Source of the DNA: QHXW01 sp963768075
GTDB taxonomy: Bacteria > Acidobacteriota > Terriglobia > Bryobacterales > Bryobacteraceae
Length of the DNA stretch: 64,000 nt
Direction of reading: 5' to 3'
NCBI GenBank assembly: GCA_963768075.1
Contig: CAVYHD010000038.1
Coordinates: 1 to 64,000 of the forward strand
Shown here one piece after another: positions 1-8,798 of this stretch. Positions within the stretch are counted from its first letter, which is position 1; the number at the start of each line of letters is the position of its first letter. A model generated the notes under the pieces. The model did not search any database. It had not been told where the DNA came from and worked only from the letters and a program-made list of their open reading frames with translations. Made by a program: the position numbers and the translations under genes.

Positions 1-3
1 TAG

Positions 4-77
4 TGGCTCCCCGGCATGGATTCGAACCACGATTCACGGCTCCAAAGGCCGCTGTCCTACCATTAGACGACCGGGGA
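4..77 (-). tRNA. tRNA-Gln (anticodon UUG)
   Basis: The minus strand folds as a cloverleaf. The acceptor strands are TCCCCGG at 77-71 and CCGGGGA close to the 3' end, followed by discriminator G and an encoded CCA at 6-4. The D-arm is standard, the anticodon loop reads CTTTGGA (anticodon TTG, glutamine), and the T-arm contains the usual GTTCGAATCC core. It lies 73 bp from, and divergent to, the selenocysteine tRNA. Confidence 0.95.
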
Positions 78-135
78 AGATGCTTCGCAGAGGTAGTTCC
101 CAGTGTAGCTTGCTCCGCAAGTTCATCGCAATGTC

Positions 136-144
136 TGGTATGAT
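136..144 (+). promoter_or_regulatory. extended -10 promoter of the tRNA-Sec gene
   Basis: TGG followed by TATGAT forms an extended -10 element (TGnTATnnT) with no convincing -35 box. It ends six bases before the first base of the tRNA-Sec gene, so transcription would start at or next to the mature 5' end. This is inference from spacing only. Confidence 0.45.
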
Positions 145-150
145 CGCGGA

Positions 151-245
151 GGAAGCCAATCTTGGCCGGTGCCGGGCACGGGCTTCAAACCCGGCGTGCG
201 GTACTTCGTGTCGCGGGTGGGTTCGACTCCCACTGGCTTCCGCCA
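151..245 (+). tRNA. selC: tRNA-Sec (selenocysteine, anticodon UCA)
   Basis: This 95-base tRNA has the features that set tRNA-Sec apart. The acceptor stem is eight base pairs long (GGAAGCCA with TGGCTTCC), the variable arm is very long (about 192-213), and the anticodon loop CTTCAAA has anticodon TCA at 185-187, which reads UGA. The T-arm contains GGTTCGACTCCC, and the discriminator G is followed by encoded CCA. Charging needs SelA, SelD and SerRS, and decoding needs SelB; none of these genes lies in this window. An insertion-sequence cluster begins 90 bp downstream. Confidence 0.96.
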
Positions 246-334
246 TAACTAAAACATTAAAAGTCAATACTATACAGCAAACTGTGCCGAACGGATGAAA
301 CCACGTACAAGTCCATGTACAATTTCAGCATGGG

Positions 335-1480
335 CGTATGGTCAAAAAATTCATGCGGCACGAGCATAGTACTTAAGCAGGCCTCCGAGCCGGTGGCGAC
401 ACTCAACCGCATGGCCGCGCTCTTCGGTTTTATCGCCAGCATCCGGGAAAAGGAGTTTGTTCCCTTTGCCCTGATGATTGCGTTCGCCGTGATAATGCGC
501 GCTGAATTCGGCCAAGGTTCGGGACAGCGGGCCCTCGCCAAACAGAATCAACTTCGATAGACACTCCTCCTTGGCGGACCGAACCCAACGTTCGGCAAAA
601 GCGTTCAGATTCGGACTTCTGGCGGGAAGCGCAACGGTCTTCACTCCGCCTGTTGCCAGCACAGACCGAAACGATGCGCAGAACTTCGTGTCACGATCAT
701 GCAGAACATAACGGCATCCATCCAGATATCCCCAACTCTCCTGGGTCGCGCTGCGGGCGATCTGTTCCATCCATTCTTGATCCGGATGTCTGGTGATTCC
801 CGCCACACTGACCCGGCGGCTTTCCAGATGAAGGAAGAACAGCACATAGTAGGTCACCAAACCCCGCCAGGTGAGCACTTCCACGGTAAAGAAGTCGGCG
901 CCAGCCAGCACATTCATGTGTGCGGCGATAAAATCCTTCCACGAAGTGGTCTGGCTTCGCTTCGGAGCCGGAGCAATGCCGTGGCGGCGCAGAATGTTTC
1001 CCACCGTCTGATCGGATAATCGGTGACCCAAATTGGCCAGGGCTCCGACGATGCGGTCATATCCCCAGCCGGTGTTCTCCCGCGCCATTCGCACCACCAG
1101 GGCTTCCACTTCCGGATGAATCACAGGGCGGCCTGGATACTGCCGATGTTTGGAGCCATCGAACTTCTTGGCGACGAGCCTTCGATACCAGGCCAAGATG
1201 GTGTCGGGTTTGGCGACACAGGCGACCCCTCGGAGCGCTTTGCGTCCCAGGCGCTTCCCGATCTCGGCGAGGGTGGCGCGCTCGGGATCGCTCAACCGCA
1301 ATCTCGATGGAAGCTTCGCCCTCAGGATACGGTTCTCTGCGGCCAGATATTCATTCTGCAGCAGAAACTCCTGGTTCACCGATCCCGTCACGTACGCCAG
1401 CAGTCGCACCCACTTCTTGCTCCTCATGCCGACCGCCAATCTTACTCTGGCAACGGCCGGTTTAGTATTTTGACCATACG
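335..1480 (-). mobile_element. insertion sequence, about 1.15 kb, with 13-bp perfect terminal inverted repeats
   Basis: The sequence CGTATGGTCAAAA at 335-347 is repeated in exact inverted orientation at 1468-1480. Between them sits one full-length DDE transposase on the minus strand, ending just inside the left repeat and starting about 50 bp inside the right one. The outer bases are themselves symmetric (CGTA/TACG), so the exact end could be two bases further in with a CG duplication; no longer target duplication is visible. The right end abuts a truncated IS110-type gene, so this element probably inserted into, or next to, an older one. Confidence 0.8.
351..1427 (-). CDS. IS transposase, DDE integrase-core (rve) type
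   Basis: Transposase of about 358 residues. An N-terminal helical region (QNEYLAAENRILRAKL) is followed by an HTH segment and an integrase-core domain. The acidic triad is visible: Asp in AGADFFTVE, Asp in VLHDRDTKF, and Glu in NAFAERWVRSAKEE. The C-terminus ends in the usual LGGLLKYY tail, so the protein appears complete. The frame is open for 96 more codons upstream, but these cross the terminal repeat and read antisense to another transposase, so I chose the internal ATG at 1427 (MRSKKWVRLL). It could still be active. The other two rve-type fragments downstream belong to the same broad group but are not copies of it. Confidence 0.88.
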   Translation of the reverse strand: MRSKKWVRLLAYVTGSVNQEFLLQNEYLAAENRILRAKLPSRLRLSDPERATLAEIGKRLGRKALRGVACVAKPDTILAWYRRLVAKKFDGSKHRQYPGRPVIHPEVEALVVRMARENTGWGYDRIVGALANLGHRLSDQTVGNILRRHGIAPAPKRSQTTSWKDFIAAHMNVLAGADFFTVEVLTWRGLVTYYVLFFLHLESRRVSVAGITRHPDQEWMEQIARSATQESWGYLDGCRYVLHDRDTKFCASFRSVLATGGVKTVALPARSPNLNAFAERWVRSAKEECLSKLILFGEGPLSRTLAEFSAHYHGERNHQGKGNKLLFPDAGDKTEERGHAVECRHRLGGLLKYYARAA

Positions 1481-1488
1481 GCCAAGCC

Positions 1489-1977
1489 TTGTACCGGATG
1501 AGCGGCGTAGACGTCACGCAAATCGATGCGATCGGAGTGGAAACCGTCGAAGTGGTACTCAGTGAATACGGGCCAGACTTAAGCCGCTTTCCCACCGAGA
1601 AGCAGTTCGTCTCCCATGCCACACTGGCCCCGCGTGTGCCGAAAAGCGGGGGTAAGCCACTAAAACGCAAGAAGCGGAACAGTGCCAGCACACGTGTGGC
1701 CGCCGCGCTCCGCATGGCGGCACTCGCGCTGCGTCGCAGCCCAACGGCATTAGGAGCCTACTATCGGAGGCTGGCGCGGCGGATCGCGGGAGACGTGGCA
1801 GTGTTTGCTACCGCCAGGAAATTGGCTGCCTTGATTTACCGCCTGCTACGGTGGGGGCAGCCGTACGTCGATGAAGGCGCCGAGGCCTTCGAACAACGAT
1901 ACCGGCAGCAACACATCAAAGGCCTGGCGGCCCGGGCGAAAGAACTTGGCTATCAACTGATGCCGACAACAACCTAG
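1489..1977 (+). pseudogene. IS110-family transposase, C-terminal fragment
   Basis: The reading frame encodes only the C-terminal Transposase_20 part of an IS110/IS1111 transposase. It has the helix-hairpin-helix-like start YRMSGVDVTQIDAIGVET, then FVSHATLAPRVPKSGGKPLK and the terminal region LGYQLMPTT. The N-terminal DEDD (RuvC-like) domain is missing, and an in-frame stop lies at 1471-1473 inside the terminal repeat of the neighbouring element. The 5' half was therefore lost or displaced at the junction with that element. Its end at 1977 abuts a truncated rve transposase on the other strand. It is not expected to function. Confidence 0.85.
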
Positions 1978-2913
1978 GAGGAAGTCACAGGGCAGGGAAT
2001 CGTGAATCCGGTCGTCGTGATAGTAGTTTAAGTAATCGCGAATGAGTCGCCGGAGATGTTGCTCATTCAGCGCGATGACATGGTCGAGAATCTCGCGGCG
2101 GCAGCTTCCCACCCAGCGTTCCGCAGTCCCGTTTTGCCAGGGTGCCTGCACACTCGTGCGCTTCGGCGTAAGACCGGTTACCTTCAGGAAAGCCATCACA
2201 TCGGCATCGAATTTCGAGTCGTGGTCGAGGATGGCATAACCATACCGAACAGCGTCGGGAAATGCTTCACGCAACTGTTGCACGACCCAATCAGCGGTCG
2301 GATGACGAGTGACGTTGAAATGCAGAATCCTACGCCGGCCATGCTCGATGACGAAGAAGCAATATAAGAGCTGGAATGTCAGGGTGGGCACGGTGAAGAA
2401 ATCAAGGGCCACGACCACCTCACGGTGGTTAGAGAGGAAAGCGAGCCAGTGTTTGGCTGAATCGCCGCGTCGCTGCAAGCGTTGCAGGTATCTGGCGACA
2501 GTACGCTCGGAGACCTCGAAGCCGACCTTCAGAAGTTCCGCGTGGATCCTCGGTGCTCCCCAGTCCGAATTTTCAGCGGCCATGCGGCGAATGAGAGTTC
2601 GAACCTCTTCGCTCACCTTGGGGCGGCCGCCGCACGGCCACGATCGCCAGCGCCAGTACAGGCGAAAGCCCGCCCGATGCCATCCGACCACCGTCTCCGG
2701 TTTGACGATGACCAGAACATCCGACCATTGCGGCCATATGCACCGGAGCGTGGTCCAGAAGAAGCGGTCGAGACGATTCAGTGAGGGTCGCGGCCGTTTT
2801 CGTTTGAGCACGGCGACCTGCTGCCGCAGAGCGAGGACTTCAAGCGAGGCATCCACGCGCCTACGAAAGAACACGCGGAAGGCAGCCAGGAATACGAGGA
2901 TCAAATGGAGCAT
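1846..2913 (-). pseudogene. rve-type IS transposase with lost C-terminus
   Basis: The frame begins MLHLILVFLAAF and carries the rve core with Asp in VVALDFFTVPT, Asp in YAILDHDSKFDA and Glu in QNGTAERWVGSCRRE. It matches its family up to DRIHDSL near 1990. From there the frame runs antisense into the IS110 fragment, so the last 45 or so residues are not native. The true C-terminal tail (about 35-40 residues in relatives) is gone. The catalytic triad is intact, but a truncated protein of this kind is probably inactive. Confidence 0.82.
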
Positions 2914-3521
2914 GAATCAACCGTTGTAACATCCCATGACACCTCCAGGGCACGCCTGCGACTCCGGATCGCAAGCTGCTGATTTAAATACCTCGGCAAC
3001 TTCTGACTATAGACAGGGCCACCGGCGTCGTTTCCCGGCGGATAATGGCTGGCGAGAATCCTGCGAACAATATCTTTGTCGATGACGACGTCAAAAGCCA
3101 GGGCTATCTGCTGCGCAATTCGAGGACAGCCCCAACTGGGATTGCGCTGCTTCATCTGGACCACGGCGTCGATGAGTTCTTTGCTGGGACCATTTGGCCC
3201 GGGCTTACCCTTGCGCTTGCGGGAGAACAGCAGACGATATTTTCGGTTCCTCAGAGCCTGGTGGATGCTCAAAAGAGTCGAGACTTTCAGCACGATGGCC
3301 GAACGGATCAGGCGAGCGGGACGAATGAAGAGAGCACACAAACCGACGACGAGACGATCGGAAAAGCACAGATTGGGCGACCGCTGCCGCGAGCGATTGA
3401 GGATCAGGAGTTGCTGTTTAACCAGAATGGACTCGGCGACCACTGAACGAACGCCGCCCGGCCTCAAGAGCCGGGCAATCGTAACCATGACGTGGACGAA
3501 AAGGACGACGAAATTGTTCAT
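2901..3521 (-). pseudogene. rve-type IS transposase, N-terminal fragment
   Basis: The first 165 or so residues (MNNFVVLFVHVMVTIARLL onward, with KQQLLILNRSRQRSPNL and the HTH segment NPSWGCPRIAQQIAL) are the N-terminal half of a transposase common in Acidobacteriota. Homology stops after HYPPGNDAGGP, near 3020, just before the catalytic core. The remaining 40 codons are unrelated sequence that runs into the start of the next transposase. No DDE residues are present. It is a remnant. Confidence 0.83.
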
Positions 3522-3760
3522 TCAGTATCTTTACCAAGATCGGCTAACCCCAGTAATTGTGCCATAAACTAGTAATTCGCTATGGACAGCTACGACAATT
3601 TGATGGCGCCGCCCTGGCCAGTTGACCGTAACAAAACCGTAGCAGAATCCGATGTTATTCGTCTGATCTGAGTTCTCGGATCGCGAGGAGCAGATTCCCC
3701 AAATTGTTGAAAACTCAGAGAAACTTATGAACAGTTCAGAGTCTCTGGAATGCCTGCCCG
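3522..3760. other. non-coding remnant between IS debris and split tRNA
   Basis: About 240 bp with no convincing reading frame, RNA fold or strong promoter. It is less GC-rich than the flanking genes. It separates the last transposase fragment from the truncated tRNA and is probably leftover insertion-sequence or deleted-island DNA. I see no terminal repeat that would delimit it. Confidence 0.5.
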
Positions 3761-3802
3761 TGCTTGTAAGGCAGACGCTCTAACCAACTGAGCTAACCGC
3801 CC
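3761..3802 (-). pseudogene. 5' half of tRNA-Val (anticodon UAC)
   Basis: Reading the minus strand from 3802, there is a tRNA start GGGCGGT, a canonical D-arm (GCTC AGTTGGTTA GAGC), an anticodon stem and the loop CTTACAA (anticodon TAC, valine). After three bases of the 3' anticodon strand (GCA), pairing fails and the sequence becomes unrelated. There is no variable arm, T-arm, 3' acceptor strand or CCA. The gene is therefore cut in the anticodon stem, and the 3' half is not elsewhere in the window as far as I can see. It cannot yield a functional tRNA. Confidence 0.82.
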
Positions 3803-3944
3803 GTCAGATCAAGAATGTGCAGAATAAGCAGCCGCGGTTGAGCCTCTGCCAAAGAGGGCACAACCTGGCAGCGTATCGCGCAGTTCATCCAGAGACGAGT
3901 ATAGCGCGTGCGGGAGAGGGCATTCTGAACGTGGGGCTGGGTGT

Positions 3945-3950
3945 ATACTG
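3945..3950 (+). promoter_or_regulatory. candidate -10 box upstream of the ADOP permease
   Basis: TATACT matches the sigma-70 -10 consensus at five of six positions. No good -35 box lies at the expected distance. It is the best candidate in the gap before the permease gene and would give a leader of about 80 bases that includes a short SD-preceded frame. Confidence 0.35.
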
Positions 3951-3974
3951 ACCAAAAAACCTGGGAGGCCACAA

Positions 3975-4013
3975 TGGGTGACCGCGCGGGCCGGGCACCT
4001 GCTGTTCCGTAGG
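3975..4013 (+). other. possible 12-codon leader peptide
   Basis: An ATG at 3975 is preceded by a strong Shine-Dalgarno GGGAGG at 3964-3969 with five-base spacing. It opens a frame of 12 codons (MGDRAGRAPAVP) ending in TAG at 4013. The next gene's own Shine-Dalgarno begins nine bases later. It could be a translated leader, or only a chance frame. No attenuator hairpin was recognised. Confidence 0.25.
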
Positions 4014-4035
4014 TTTTCATTAGGAGAAAATGCCG

Positions 4036-6495
4036 ATGGAGACTCTGTTGCAGGACATCCGGCACGCGGTAAGGTTTCTGGCTCAAAGTCCGGGGTTCAC
4101 AGCGGTGGCGATTTCTACGTTGGCGCTCGGCATCGGGGCCAACACGGCCATATTCTCCGTGGTCAACAGCATCCTACTACAGCCACTTCCTTACAGTCAG
4201 CCGGATCGCCTGGTGCGGCTGACGCTGAAGTTCCCGAATGGCGACGGCAATGCGGCGTCTATTCCCAAGTTCGTGGCCTGGAAAGAACACACGCAGGCGT
4301 TCCAATACATGTGCGCCTACGACTTCTCAGGTCCGGGCCTCAATCTCAGTGGCGGAAGCGTACCGGAGCAGGTGAAGGGAATCCACGTGTCGGCCGACTT
4401 CTTCCCGGTGTTTGACGCCACGCCGGCGCTGGGGCGAGTGTTTTCGCCTGATGAGGATCGACCCGGCGGGCCGGCTCTTGCCGTGATGAGCCACGGACTG
4501 TGGGTGCGCAGATTTGGCAGCGAGCCCAGCATGATTGGCCGCGTCATCGTGCTCAACGACGAACCTTATACCGTGATTGGAGTGCTGCGGACCTCGTTTC
4601 GCTCCTATCCGCCGGCGGATCTGTTCCTACCGCTGCAGGCTGATCCAAACTCGACGAACCAGGGTCATTACCTTTCGGTAGCCGCACGGTTGAAGGCAGG
4701 GGTGACGCTGGGGGCGGCGAAGGCGCAGATGAAGATGGCGGCCGAGAGGTTCCGCCGGCAGTATCCGACGGCGATCGGTAAGGAGGAATCCGCCAACGCC
4801 GTGCCGTTTCAGGAGTCCATGGTGGGCGACGTGAAGCAGCCTCTGCTGATCCTGCTAGGCGCTGTGGGACTGGTGCTGCTGATCGCGTGCGCCAACGTGG
4901 CGAACCTGCTATTGGCACGCGCGACGGGCCGGTCGCGGGAGATCGCGATCCGCAGTGCTTTAGGCGCGGGGCGGTGGCGCATCGTGCGCCAGTTGCTCAC
5001 CGAGAGCCTTGTGTTGGCGGTGGCAGGCGGGGCGGCAGGCCTACTGATCGGCGTGTGGGGAGCGCGGGGGTTGGTTGCGGTAAGCCCGGGAAACCTGCCG
5101 CGCGCGGCGGAGTTCACCGACGCCACGCTGGTCGACTGGCGCATTCTCGCGTTTACAATGGGCTGCGCGATGCTGACGGGGATTCTCTTTGGCTTCTTTC
5201 CCGCGTGGCAGATTTCCCGGTCGGATGTGAATGCCACGCTCAAAGAGAGTGCTTCGCGGTCGGGAACGGGACGCCACCATTACGCACGTAATGCGCTGGT
5301 GGTGACGGAAACGGCTCTGGCGTTAGTGCTGCTCATCGGGGCTGCTCTGCTAATTCGCACGTTTGCTTCCATGCGAGAGGTGAATCGGGGTTTCAATCCA
5401 AGCCACGTGCTGAGTTTCGAGACCTCGCTGGGGGGGTCGAAATACAAGACGACGGCGCGCGTCGATCAGCTAACCCGGGATGTGGTGCGGCGAATCGAGA
5501 GCATTCCCGTTGTGATTGCCGCGGCCAACGTTCCCTTCTTGCCGCTCGAAGGCGGATTCGGTCTGGGATTTGACATTGTGGGCCGGCCCCTGGGTCCGGG
5601 GGAACGGTCAACGGGCGGTGCGGCCTGGATGTATGTTTCGCCATCCTATTTCAAGGCGCTGGAAATCCCGTTGCGGCGCGGCCGGGTGTTCAATGAGCGC
5701 GATTCGGCAGCGTCGCCTCCGGTAGTAATCATCAACGAGGCGTTCGCGAAGAAATACTGGCCGAAGGCCGACCCCATCGGCCAGCGGATCGAAATTGGCA
5801 GAGGGATGGGGCCGGACTTCGCAGAAGGGCCCCGCGAAGTGGTGGGCATCATCGGAGACGTAAAAGAAGGCGGATTGGGAAACCCCGCGCCGGAGGTGAT
5901 GTACATTCCACTCGCGCAGGTGAAGGACAGCTTCATGGACCTGAACAACAAGATCATCCCCATCACCTGGGTGGTGAAAACGGCTGTCAGTCCGCTCACT
6001 CTGAGCGCCGCGGTGCGTAAACAGGTGCGGGAAGCCGACGGTCAATTGGCGATCGCGCGTGAGCGCTCTCTCGACCAGGTGGTGGCGGAGGCCATGGCTC
6101 GTCAGAATTTCAACATGACGCTCCTGAGCGTGTTCGCCGGGGTTGCGCTGCTGCTGGCGGCGATCGGAATCTATGGCATGCTGTCGTACTCGGTACAGCA
6201 GCGCTCCCAGGAGATCGGAATCCGTATGGCGCTCGGTGCACAGGGCGGCGACGTTCTGTGGATGGTCATGAAACAGGGGATGACACTGGCCGGCCTAGGC
6301 ATTGGCATTGGACTGGCGGGGGCATTCGGACTGACACGCCTGCTCACCGCGCTGCTTTTCGGCGTAAAGCCTAATGACCCTGTCACGTTCGCATCGATCG
6401 CCGGCGTGCTGGTATTGGTGGCGCTGCTGGCATGCTGGGTACCGGCTCGAAGGGCCACACGCGTAGATCCCATGGTGGCTCTGCGGTACGAGTAA
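4036..6495 (+). CDS. ADOP-family ABC-transporter permease (MacB/FtsX type)
   Basis: Large integral-membrane permease of about 819 residues. The start LLQDIRHAVRFLAQSPGFTA followed by a membrane helix with ALGIGANTAIFSVVN is the hallmark of ADOP (Acidobacterial Duplicated Orphan Permease) proteins. It contains two MacB_PCD periplasmic domains alternating with two FtsX permease domains: helices near residues 20-45, 270-430 and 680-815, with conserved SREIAIRSALGAGR and QEIGIRMALGAQ loops. No ATPase subunit is adjacent, hence 'orphan'. The ATG at 4036 is preferred over 4030 because AGGAG at 4022-4026 is nine bases from it and only three from the upstream ATG. The substrate is unknown; MacB relatives export peptides or drugs or work mechanically in the periplasm. 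Confidence 0.9.
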   Translation: METLLQDIRHAVRFLAQSPGFTAVAISTLALGIGANTAIFSVVNSILLQPLPYSQPDRLVRLTLKFPNGDGNAASIPKFVAWKEHTQAFQYMCAYDFSGPGLNLSGGSVPEQVKGIHVSADFFPVFDATPALGRVFSPDEDRPGGPALAVMSHGLWVRRFGSEPSMIGRVIVLNDEPYTVIGVLRTSFRSYPPADLFLPLQADPNSTNQGHYLSVAARLKAGVTLGAAKAQMKMAAERFRRQYPTAIGKEESANAVPFQESMVGDVKQPLLILLGAVGLVLLIACANVANLLLARATGRSREIAIRSALGAGRWRIVRQLLTESLVLAVAGGAAGLLIGVWGARGLVAVSPGNLPRAAEFTDATLVDWRILAFTMGCAMLTGILFGFFPAWQISRSDVNATLKESASRSGTGRHHYARNALVVTETALALVLLIGAALLIRTFASMREVNRGFNPSHVLSFETSLGGSKYKTTARVDQLTRDVVRRIESIPVVIAAANVPFLPLEGGFGLGFDIVGRPLGPGERSTGGAAWMYVSPSYFKALEIPLRRGRVFNERDSAASPPVVIINEAFAKKYWPKADPIGQRIEIGRGMGPDFAEGPREVVGIIGDVKEGGLGNPAPEVMYIPLAQVKDSFMDLNNKIIPITWVVKTAVSPLTLSAAVRKQVREADGQLAIARERSLDQVVAEAMARQNFNMTLLSVFAGVALLLAAIGIYGMLSYSVQQRSQEIGIRMALGAQGGDVLWMVMKQGMTLAGLGIGIGLAGAFGLTRLLTALLFGVKPNDPVTFASIAGVLVLVALLACWVPARRATRVDPMVALRYE

Positions 6496-6527
6496 AACAC
6501 GGGCCCGGTCTTACTGAGTTCGCGGAC

Positions 6528-8681
6528 TCATGCCAGATCAAATGCCACCACTTCGTGCAGGCCAATCGAAGGCACTTGAACTTCCACTGCACCCGCGGTT
6601 TCTGAAAAATCCGGTTTCGTTCCACTTACCAGCAGCTTGACGCCGGCCAGCGCTTTCCCGGAGGGAAGCCGCAGGCGAACCTTCTGCAATCCAATCGGGA
6701 TGATCTCGCGAACCGGCCCTTTCATCATCATGGGGTTTGACAGGTTCACCAAGTGCACCGTCATGGATTGTTTCTGCGTCCAGACCGTGACCTCGAGAAG
6801 CCCCGGCCCTTGTACTCTCACCACGGGCTCTTCGTTGGTTGCCCACACGACCGCGTTGCGCAACAGTTTTCCGTGATCGGGGCTGAGGACCTCCCAATAG
6901 GTTCGATCGAGATCCCATGGAAAGAAAACTACGCGGCCCTTGCCGATTTGTCTGGCAGTCACTTCCGGGATATCCGTTTTGGGCACACGCGGGAATACTT
7001 TTTCCATGGGCAGATCGGGGTAAGGCGGGATGAGCGTCAACGGCGCGTAGAGGCCACTCTCGCGCGGCTGCGCGGGTACGCGGTGAACGCCGTTGATGAT
7101 ACGGCCGGCATCTTCCAGGCCCGCCAGGATGGGATGATACTCGCCGGTTCGCACATCCTTCTCAACCTGTAGATACGAGTTCCTCAGTGGACCTTCGGCC
7201 GGGCCGGTGGCGGACAGCCCGAACAAATCAGCAAGACCAAAGTCGCGACGCCGGACGCCCCATTCGTCGTAAAGCGAAGTTTCGTAGGTAGCGACCAGGC
7301 TGCCGCCGCGCTCGACGAATTGCCGTATTTGCCCGCACTGTGAGTCAGACAGCGCCGCGATGTTTGGAAGAATCAGCGTGCGGAACGGATCGATGTGGCC
7401 GGCATCGAGCAACCGGTCATGCACCATTTCGAAAGGAATGCGGGCTTCGACCAGCGCCTGGTAGAAGCCGAGCGTGTGATCTTCGACTTTTGCCTCGGCC
7501 TGATCGCCACCGTAAAATGTGGCCGTCTGCTGCGAGTAGACCATGGCAACACGCGCGATTGGCTGCTCATTTCGCAAATAACGTTCATTGCGGTAATGCC
7601 AGCCATAGAGTTCTTCGACGGGCTTGAGCCAGCGGCCGTCGTACAAGGTGCCGGAGAACTTTGTAAACCACGGCCGCAAACCGTTCGCGATCCCGTCCAC
7701 CACCCAGAGACGAATTTCTTCCGCACTTTGCACGGAATCTTTCCAGCGGTAGCGGTCCTCCACCCCGACGCTGAAAATTCCCACAATTGGTTTTCGGCCG
7801 AGCGTAGCGCGATACTCTTTGCCATTCTTGCCATTGGTCCAGGGCGGCGCGACACCGTTACGTGCCTGACGATCGGCGAACAAGGTAGGCGCAAGCTCGC
7901 CGATGGTTTTCATATCGAGCGAACTCAGGGCGCCGCCCCCGGCATTCGCGATGAAGGCGGCGTTGGGATTAGCCCGGCGAACGGTCGCGTCCCAAAGACG
8001 CCAGAGCTCGAACAAACGCTCCTGCTCCCACACGATGAAGGCGCGCCGCGCGGGGTCCTGAGGGTTCGAAGTGCGCGGCAGATCGAATCCGGAGGCTTGC
8101 TTGAAGTTCGCCTGGCAGTGCTGGCAATAGCACATGCCGGAGCCCTCCCAGCGATTGCTGAAGATTCCGTCGACCTGATAGCGCTCAACGATCTCGCGCG
8201 TGACCGCCGTCATGAATTCGAAATTGTAGGGGCCCAGGGCGCAGGTGACCCAAAGCTCCGGCGAGGCCCAGTGGCGGCGCTTGTTACCGGACGCCTCGAC
8301 GGCGATCCAATCGGGATGCGCGTCACAGACGTCCTGGTATGTAGCATGCGGATCTGTGCGCGCGATGACATTCATGCCGAGTTTGCGGCAGCCCTCGACG
8401 AGCACGCCAAAGGGATCGGAATTGCCCATCCAGCGGCTGCGATGATGCAGCGGAATCTGAGTCGGGTAATACGCGACACAGCCCCCAGCGCTGAGGCAGG
8501 CGGCATCCGAGTGCGTACGGCGAAAATAGTCCAGCCAGAACCCAGGGTCGTACCGGCCCGGATCATTTTCGGCCAACGTGAGTTGCGCCCAGCGCATAGG
8601 CCGGTCGAACCACGGCCGGGAAGCAGGCTGCGCTAACAGTGGAGCGGCGGCGGTGTATTGCAGAAATTCACGGCGATTCAT
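6528..8681 (-). CDS. Tat-exported glycoside-hydrolase-like protein with beta-galactosidase trimerisation domain
   Basis: 717 residues. The N-terminus MNRREFLQYTAAAPLLAQ is a twin-arginine signal, so the folded protein should be exported. Residues 25-370 look like the TIM-barrel of hypothetical glycosyl hydrolase family 6 (GHL6), with DGIFSNRWEGSGMCYC and two Cys pairs in that loop. Residues about 390-610 resemble the GH42-type trimerisation domain (RVAMVYSQQTATFY, then LILPNIAALSDSQ and GGSLVATYETSLYDEWG). The substrate is unknown and no transporter is adjacent. It is transcribed divergently from the PQQ-propeller gene across about 117 bp. Assignment is by overall pattern; activity is not proven. 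Confidence 0.75.
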   Translation of the reverse strand: MNRREFLQYTAAAPLLAQPASRPWFDRPMRWAQLTLAENDPGRYDPGFWLDYFRRTHSDAACLSAGGCVAYYPTQIPLHHRSRWMGNSDPFGVLVEGCRKLGMNVIARTDPHATYQDVCDAHPDWIAVEASGNKRRHWASPELWVTCALGPYNFEFMTAVTREIVERYQVDGIFSNRWEGSGMCYCQHCQANFKQASGFDLPRTSNPQDPARRAFIVWEQERLFELWRLWDATVRRANPNAAFIANAGGGALSSLDMKTIGELAPTLFADRQARNGVAPPWTNGKNGKEYRATLGRKPIVGIFSVGVEDRYRWKDSVQSAEEIRLWVVDGIANGLRPWFTKFSGTLYDGRWLKPVEELYGWHYRNERYLRNEQPIARVAMVYSQQTATFYGGDQAEAKVEDHTLGFYQALVEARIPFEMVHDRLLDAGHIDPFRTLILPNIAALSDSQCGQIRQFVERGGSLVATYETSLYDEWGVRRRDFGLADLFGLSATGPAEGPLRNSYLQVEKDVRTGEYHPILAGLEDAGRIINGVHRVPAQPRESGLYAPLTLIPPYPDLPMEKVFPRVPKTDIPEVTARQIGKGRVVFFPWDLDRTYWEVLSPDHGKLLRNAVVWATNEEPVVRVQGPGLLEVTVWTQKQSMTVHLVNLSNPMMMKGPVREIIPIGLQKVRLRLPSGKALAGVKLLVSGTKPDFSETAGAVEVQVPSIGLHEVVAFDLA

Positions 8682-8798
8682 CGGCGGGGCGAGTATATCA
8701 GAAGCCGCACGGTTAGCACACGAACATCCCGGAACGTGGAGAGCGTCCCCGTTTCAAGCAATATGCGGCAGCCGGGCGATGGCGTTATCATCAATGCC

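Noticed and set aside
305..320. Short palindrome GTACA-n6-TGTAC near the left end of the insertion sequence
   Set aside because: Too short and not repeated at the other end; likely chance.
1023..1565. Plus-strand frame within the insertion sequence
   Set aside because: Opposite the transposase and across its terminal repeat; no similarity to accessory IS genes.
7395..8636. 413-codon plus-strand frame opposite the Tat-exported glycosidase-like gene
   Set aside because: Antisense of a well-supported coding gene, with no recognisable domain.
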